Positions 5,633 through 9,382 of a stretch of DNA of 9,382 nucleotides are shown in pieces. Under the pieces are notes generated by a model. The model was given only the letters and a program-made list of their open reading frames with translations, was not told where the DNA came from and ran no database searches. Location: contig JAGSPR010000271.1 of NCBI GenBank assembly GCA_018262455.1, positions 1-9,382 of the forward strand, in the 5' to 3' direction. A program made the translations under genes and the position numbers. Positions within the stretch are counted from its first letter, which is position 1. Every line of letters begins with the position of its first letter. The DNA comes from Deltaproteobacteria bacterium (GTDB lineage: Bacteria > Myxococcota > Polyangia > Haliangiales > Haliangiaceae).

Positions 5633-6604
5633 CTACTTGAGCTTGATGTCGATGTACGCCTTCTTACGAAGCTCCTCGATCCAGCTCTGCGTCAGCTTCC
5701 CCAGGGCGCGTCGGCGCAGGTCCTGGGACAGCTCGTCCTTCATGTCGGCGAACGGTTTCAGCTGGGTGCGCTTGACCTCGTTGGCGAACAACAGGTGGAG
5801 GCCCTTGGGGCCGGTGATCGGGCCGCGGACCTCCCCCTTGTCCATCCCGAACACCACCGGCTCCCACGTGGCGCTGAGCGTGGAGGGCTCGATCCAGCCG
5901 AGCATGCCGCCGGTGGGCTTGGTCGACGGGTCTTCGGAGACCTCGCTCGCGACCTTGGCGAACTCCTCGCCGGCCTTGATCCGGTCGAGCGCGCGCTGCG
6001 CCTTGCCCCGCGCCGCCGTGAGCTGTTGCTCGGTCGGATGGTCCGGCAGCTCGAACACGATCTGCGACAGGCTGACGGCGCTGACGGTGCTGCTGCGCCG
6101 CTGCATCTGATCGTAGTGGGCGCGGAGATCCTCCTCGGTGACCTGCACCTTGGGGCTCACGAGCTGGCTTACCGCGCGTTGCCGCACCAGGTCGTTGCGC
6201 AGCGTGCTGGTGGTGATGCCCTGGGCCTTCATTGCCGCGGCGAGCTGCGCGTCGTCGAGCTTGTTCTGGCGCTTGATGTAGTCGACCGCCTCCTGGACCT
6301 CGCTCGCCTCGACGGTGATCTTGGCCTCGCGTGCTGCCTGGACCACCAGCTCGTCGTTGATCATCTCGTCGAGCAGCTGCGTCGCGAGCTTGGCGAGCCT
6401 GCGGTCGCGCTCATGGCGATCGGTGATCTGCATCACCTCGGCACGCACCGGCGAGAGTCGAAGATCGAGCTCGCTGGTCAAGATCACCGCGTCGTTGACC
6501 ACCGCCGCGACCCGGTCGACGAGCAGCTTCGACGAAGCATCCGAAGAATCCGCTCTGGCCGCCAGGGGCACGGCCACGAGCATCAGCACACAAAGCGTTC
6601 GCAC
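5633..6604 (-). CDS. SurA-like periplasmic chaperone, paralogue 2, with altered parvulin active site
   Basis: A 323-aa product. The GTG at 6604 is chosen because it begins a signal peptide (VRTLCVLMLVAVPLAARA, cleaved after residue 18) and lies 44 nt past the previous stop; the frame before it covers that gap and the end of the neighbour. The SD is weak. A SurA N-terminal chaperone region spans about 28-150 (VDRVAAVVNDAVILTSELDLRL, LLDEMINDELVVQAAREAKI, DDAQLAAAMKAQGI), followed by one parvulin domain at about 172-278 (VSLSQIVFELPDH, AGEEFAKVASEVSED, GGMLGWIEPS, GPKGLHLLF) and a C-terminal helix. The usual first active-site His (HILFK in its neighbour) is Gln181; the second, His270, is kept. 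Clearly a tandem duplicate of the next gene upstream. The likely role is outer-membrane protein folding in the periplasm; isomerase activity is doubtful. Confidence 0.88.
   Translation of the reverse strand: MRTLCVLMLVAVPLAARADSSDASSKLLVDRVAAVVNDAVILTSELDLRLSPVRAEVMQITDRHERDRRLAKLATQLLDEMINDELVVQAAREAKITVEASEVQEAVDYIKRQNKLDDAQLAAAMKAQGITTSTLRNDLVRQRAVSQLVSPKVQVTEEDLRAHYDQMQRRSSTVSAVSLSQIVFELPDHPTEQQLTAARGKAQRALDRIKAGEEFAKVASEVSEDPSTKPTGGMLGWIEPSTLSATWEPVVFGMDKGEVRGPITGPKGLHLLFANEVKRTQLKPFADMKDELSQDLRRRALGKLTQSWIEELRKKAYIDIKLK
5640..5665. repeat. 26-bp direct repeat, copy in SurA-like paralogue 2
   Basis: An exact 26-base match to 6656-6681, beginning AGCTTGATGTCGATGTACGC. It encodes the shared C-terminal KKAYIDIKL peptide of the two tandem SurA-like genes. 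It is a product of the gene duplication and not an independent element. Confidence 0.9.
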
Positions 6605-6648
6605 GGCGATCAGACCGTACGACGGGGTGGGCGGTTGCCCGCCGCCGC

Positions 6649-7674
6649 TCAGCGCAGCTTGATGTCGATGTACGCCTTCTTGCGGAGCTCTTCGAGCCAC
6701 GTCTGGGTCTGCTTCTCCATCTCGCGGCGGCGAAGGTCACGCATCAGCTGCTCCTTCATCTCCGGGAACGGCTTGAGCTCGGACTTCTTGACGTCGCTCA
6801 CCATGAACACGTGGAGCCCTTGAGGGCCGGTGACCGGACCACGGACTTCGCCCTTTTCCATCGCGAACACGATCGGCTCCCACTCGGGGTTGATGCTGCC
6901 GCGCTGGAACCAGCCCAGCACGCCGCCGGTGGCCTTGGTTCCGTCATCTTCGGACATCTCGCCCGCGACCTTGGCGAAGTCCTCGCCCTTGTGCAGGCGC
7001 TCGATCGCACGCGCCGCCTTGGCCTTGGCCTCGGACAGCTGCTGCTCGGTCGCGTGGTCCGGCAGCTTGAACAGGATGTGGGACAGGCTGACGGCGCTGA
7101 CCGCTTCGCTGCGGCGCTGCATCTGGTCGTACTTGGCGCGAACGTCTTCCTCGTTGACCTGGACCTTCGGGGCGACGAGCTGGTTCTGCGCCCGCAGCCG
7201 GAGCAGCTGACGGCGCAGCTCCTGCTTGTAGTTCGACATCGTGTAACCCTGCGCTGCGAGCACCTCGGCGAGGCCCGCGTCGTCGAGCTTGTTCTGCTGC
7301 TTGATCTCGTCGAGCGCGGCCTGGACCTCGCTGGCCTCGACCTCGACCTTGGCGGCCTCGGCGGCCTGGACGATGAGCTCCTCGCTGATCATCTCGTCGA
7401 GGGTCTGGCCCGTCAGCTTGGCGAGCCGGCGCTCGCGCTCCTTGGGATCGGCGATCTGGCTCGCCTCCGTGCGCACCGGCACCATGCGCGCGTCGAGCTC
7501 GCTCGCGAGGATCACGGCGTCGTTCACGATCGCCACGACGCGCTCGACGATCACCTTCTTGCCGGCGTTCGGCGAGGTCGGCCTGGCCGGCTTGGCTGGC
7601 GTGTCGGCGCGCGAGACGGCAGGCAACGCGGCCCCGACGAGCATGACGAGCAAGACGAGCAGGCGGCGCAACAT
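6649..7674 (-). CDS. SurA-like periplasmic peptidyl-prolyl isomerase/chaperone, paralogue 1
   Basis: A 341-aa product. The ATG at 7674 overlaps the previous gene's TGA by one base, and AGGGGA lies 7 nt upstream; an adjacent GTG at 7677 is the only near alternative. The signal peptide is MLRRLLVLLVMLVGAALPAVSRA, cleaved after residue 23. A SurA N-terminal region covers about 43-168 (VERVVAIVNDAVILASELDARM, LDEMISEELIVQAAEAAKVEVE). One parvulin domain covers about 190-296: VSLSHILFKLPDH with His199, KGEDFAKVAGEMSEDDGTKATGGVLGW, and GPQGLHVFMV with His288. Both conserved histidines are present, so this copy is the best candidate for real prolyl isomerase activity. E. coli SurA has two parvulin domains; this protein has one. 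It is coupled to the parvulin lipoprotein gene before it. The likely job is keeping outer-membrane proteins unfolded and delivering them. Confidence 0.9.
   Translation of the reverse strand: MLRRLLVLLVMLVGAALPAVSRADTPAKPARPTSPNAGKKVIVERVVAIVNDAVILASELDARMVPVRTEASQIADPKERERRLAKLTGQTLDEMISEELIVQAAEAAKVEVEASEVQAALDEIKQQNKLDDAGLAEVLAAQGYTMSNYKQELRRQLLRLRAQNQLVAPKVQVNEEDVRAKYDQMQRRSEAVSAVSLSHILFKLPDHATEQQLSEAKAKAARAIERLHKGEDFAKVAGEMSEDDGTKATGGVLGWFQRGSINPEWEPIVFAMEKGEVRGPVTGPQGLHVFMVSDVKKSELKPFPEMKEQLMRDLRRREMEKQTQTWLEELRKKAYIDIKLR
6656..6681. repeat. 26-bp direct repeat, copy in SurA-like paralogue 1
   Basis: The exact partner of 5640-5665, offset by 1016 bp. It lies at the 3' end of the first paralogue and encodes the same C-terminal KKAYIDIKL peptide. 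Confidence 0.9.
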
Positions 7675-8756
7675 CACGGGGTCCCCTTCGCAGCGCCGGC
7701 GGATCCAGCGGGTGGTGGTGGAGGGCTCGGCGGGGTCTGCGGCGCCACCGCGCCGGGCGGTGGGACAAAATCAGTGCCGTGACCGTCACCGTCTGCCGAG
7801 GACGTGTCGATCCGCACCTTCGCGAGGTTCGTCTCGTTGATCTCGATCTTGGTCTTCGCGCGCATGTTGTCGACGAAGTCCTTCTGCGCCTGCAGCCGCT
7901 TGTCGCGGAATAGCTTGTTGCGGATCTGCGGCTTGGCTTCGTCGAACGACTTCGTCATCGACTTGCGGCGACCCGTCTGCTTGAGCACGTACCAGGTGCC
8001 ATTGCCGGCATCGACCACGCCCGACACATCGCCGGTGTTCAGCAGCGTGAACGCCGCTTTGACCACCGGCGCGGGGACTTCCTTCGTCGTCGGGTCCATG
8101 TAGCGGAGATCGCCGCCGCGGAGCTTGGTGTCCTCGTCGGTGGAGAACTTCATCACGAGATCGCGAAAGCCCTTGTTCGTCTTGCCGGCGTCGCCGCGTG
8201 CCTCGAGGGCCACGCGGTCGGCCTGCGCCTTGTTCTTGACGATGATCGCCGAGGCGCGGACCTCCTCGGGCTTGACGTACTCGGCGAGGTTCGCGTCGTA
8301 GTACGTCTTCATCTCGGGATCGGCGACCGTATCGGCGGTGATCTTGGCGTCGAACTCGTCCCGCATCAGCTTCTGGATCATCACCTGCTTCATCGTCCGG
8401 ACGACCTCGGGATCCTTGTCGAGGCCACGGCGATACGCTTCCTTGGCAAGCACCTCGAACCGCACGAGCGACTCGAGGAACTCCCGCTTCTGTTCGAGCG
8501 AGGTGTAGCGCGCACGGATGTACGGCGACTGGCGGTTGATGCGCTCCTGAAACTCGGCGAGGGTGATCGTGACGTCGTCGATCTTGGCGAGCGGGGTCTT
8601 CAGCTCCTCGCTGCTCTGCGGCGGCGCGGCGGGCCCTCCCGGCGCCTGAGCCCGGGCAGGGGCCGACTCCAGCTCGCTGGTCGGGGAGGGCTTCTTCTGG
8701 CAACCGGCCGTCAGCAGGCCGATCGCCACCAGCATGATCGCAGGAACCCGAATCAT
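7674..8756 (-). CDS. Parvulin-type (PpiC/SurA family) lipoprotein with degenerate active site
   Basis: A 360-aa product. The ATG at 8756 starts MIRVPAIMLVAIGLLTAGC, a lipoprotein signal with Cys19 as the lipidated residue; the frame further upstream overlaps mfd. Gln at +2 predicts outer-membrane sorting by the E. coli rule. A Pro/Ala-rich linker (about 23-50) leads to a SurA/PrsA-like helical region at about 55-165 (PLAKIDDVTITLAEFQERIN, KREFLESLVRFEVLAKEAYRRG) and a parvulin-like domain at about 166-265 (RASAIIVKNKAQAD, DLVMKFSTDEDTKLRGGDLRYMD, AAFTLLNTGDVSGVV, GTWYVLKQTGRR). Where active parvulins have His in HILVK and in GxHxxKV, this protein has Ala170 and Trp256. The C-terminus is a proline-rich tail with SPPPPPAG. 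No strong SD was seen. Likely a lipid-anchored chaperone, probably not an isomerase. Confidence 0.87.
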   Translation of the reverse strand: MIRVPAIMLVAIGLLTAGCQKKPSPTSELESAPARAQAPGGPAAPPQSSEELKTPLAKIDDVTITLAEFQERINRQSPYIRARYTSLEQKREFLESLVRFEVLAKEAYRRGLDKDPEVVRTMKQVMIQKLMRDEFDAKITADTVADPEMKTYYDANLAEYVKPEEVRASAIIVKNKAQADRVALEARGDAGKTNKGFRDLVMKFSTDEDTKLRGGDLRYMDPTTKEVPAPVVKAAFTLLNTGDVSGVVDAGNGTWYVLKQTGRRKSMTKSFDEAKPQIRNKLFRDKRLQAQKDFVDNMRAKTKIEINETNLAKVRIDTSSADGDGHGTDFVPPPGAVAPQTPPSPPPPPAGSAGAAKGTP

Positions 8757-8815
8757 CACGATAGGTTCAGGTAGCACGGGCGCGGTTCCCCAACAAGGCT
8801 CGTCTGCATCCTGAC

Positions 8816-9382
8816 TCAGACGACCTTGGAGAGCGCGGCGAGCAGCGCGATCCGCGCCCCGGCGGCGCCGCCCGGAGCGGGTGGTGCGATCGCGAACCGA
8901 CCGTCGGGCAGCTTGCGAAAGCCCGCCGCGATCATGGGTTGCAGCCACGCGCTGCCGTCGGGCAGGGCGAGGGCGACGCGGGTGCTCGAGATCTCGAGCG
9001 CCAGCGCACCCATGCTGCGTGCGATCGCCTTGACGCCCATCAGCTCGCCGAGCAGCACGACCTCTCCGGGGACCGGGCCGTAGCGATCGACGATCTCTCC
9101 CATCACGGAGGTCAGCTCGTCGTCGGTCTCCACCGCCGACAGCCGCTTGTAGAGCTCGAGCCGCTGGCCGGGATCGGGGACGTAATCGTCGGGGATGAAG
9201 CCCGGCGTCTCGATCGCGAGCTCCGGATCGATCTCGCTGTGGATCGGCTTGCCACCAAGCTCGGCGACCGCGGCGTCGAGCATGTGGACATAGGCATCGA
9301 ACCCGACCGCCGCGATCGAGCCCGACTGCTTGGCTCCGAGCAGCTCGCCGCCGCCCCGGATCTCGAGGTCCTGCGATGCGAT
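8816..9382 (-). CDS. mfd: Transcription-repair coupling factor Mfd, C-terminal part (gene continues past the right edge)
   Basis: 188 codons are visible before the TGA at 8818-8816; the 5' part lies outside the window. The visible protein begins IASQDLEIRGGGELLGAKQS and continues GSIAAVGFDAYVHML, matching the end of the RecG-like translocase module, where Mfd and RecG share a DLEIRGxGELLGxxQSG motif. The rest (EIDPELAIETPGFIPDDYVPD, QRLELYKRLSAVETDDEL, EIVDRYGPVPGEV) is the TRCF C-terminal domain, which distinguishes Mfd from RecG. Mfd pushes stalled RNA polymerase off damaged DNA and recruits UvrA. The gene ends 59 bp before the parvulin lipoprotein gene, in the same direction, so the three chaperone genes are probably downstream operon members. 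Confidence 0.95.
   Translation of the reverse strand: MASQDLEIRGGGELLGAKQSGSIAAVGFDAYVHMLDAAVAELGGKPIHSEIDPELAIETPGFIPDDYVPDPGQRLELYKRLSAVETDDELTSVMGEIVDRYGPVPGEVVLLGELMGVKAIARSMGALALEISSTRVALALPDGSAWLQPMIAAGFRKLPDGRFAIAPPAPGGAAGARIALLAALSKVV

Noticed and set aside
5606..6823. 405-codon plus-strand open frame
   Set aside because: It lies antisense to the second SurA-like gene, which has a signal peptide and recognisable domains. The frame is a GC-driven shadow with low-complexity Leu/Gly/Arg/His content.
6811..7782. 323-codon plus-strand open frame
   Set aside because: Antisense to the first SurA-like gene and the end of the lipoprotein gene. Its LDLDLGGLGGLDDELL-type composition is typical of a reverse-strand shadow.

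Overview
The window is very GC-rich, with codon third positions mostly G or C and long antisense shadow frames. Three features suggest a myxobacterium-like member of Myxococcota (former Deltaproteobacteria): mfd followed by a run of parvulin/SurA genes, a PEGA-type envelope protein beside a PilZ protein, and a TPR-plus-winged-helix regulator with no receiver domain. This is an inference from style and gene content. No tRNA, rRNA, CRISPR array, insertion sequence or phage gene was seen.

Layout, left to right. (1) Base 1-1515 (+): the 3' part, or nearly all, of a regulator with a TPR-like helical body and a C-terminal OmpR/PhoB-type winged helix. It converges on (2) a small secreted four-cysteine protein of unknown function (1543-2019, -). 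(3) Divergent from that, separated by only 42 bp, is an aldo/keto-reductase-fold protein (2062-2838, +) in which none of the four classical catalytic residues is recognisable. (4) The 133-bp convergent gap 2839-2971 holds three copies of one element, and both flanking stop codons sit directly against a copy. (5) A tightly overlapping minus-strand operon follows, transcribed PilZ protein (5202-5513), then PEGA-like membrane protein (4036-5241), then membrane-anchored gluzincin metallopeptidase (2972-4039). The PilZ/PEGA overlap is 40 bp and the PEGA/peptidase junction is ATGA. (6) A second minus-strand operon enters from the right edge: mfd (3' part, 8816-9382), a parvulin-type lipoprotein (7674-8756), and two tandem SurA-like chaperones (6649-7674 and 5633-6604).

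How the genes may work together. The mfd operon joins transcription-coupled repair to a set of three envelope folding factors. The three differ in how much of the parvulin active site they keep: both histidines in the middle gene, one in the last, none in the lipoprotein. This suggests division of labour between a possible isomerase and holdase-type chaperones. The PilZ operon could link cyclic-di-GMP to an envelope assembly made of a PEGA protein and a protease, both predicted to have a periplasmic body, one C-terminal membrane helix and a cytoplasmic tail. I see no clear case for a wholly new defence or mobile system. The best candidates for novelty are the PilZ/PEGA/peptidase module, the stop-codon-linked repeat element, and the degenerate enzyme folds.
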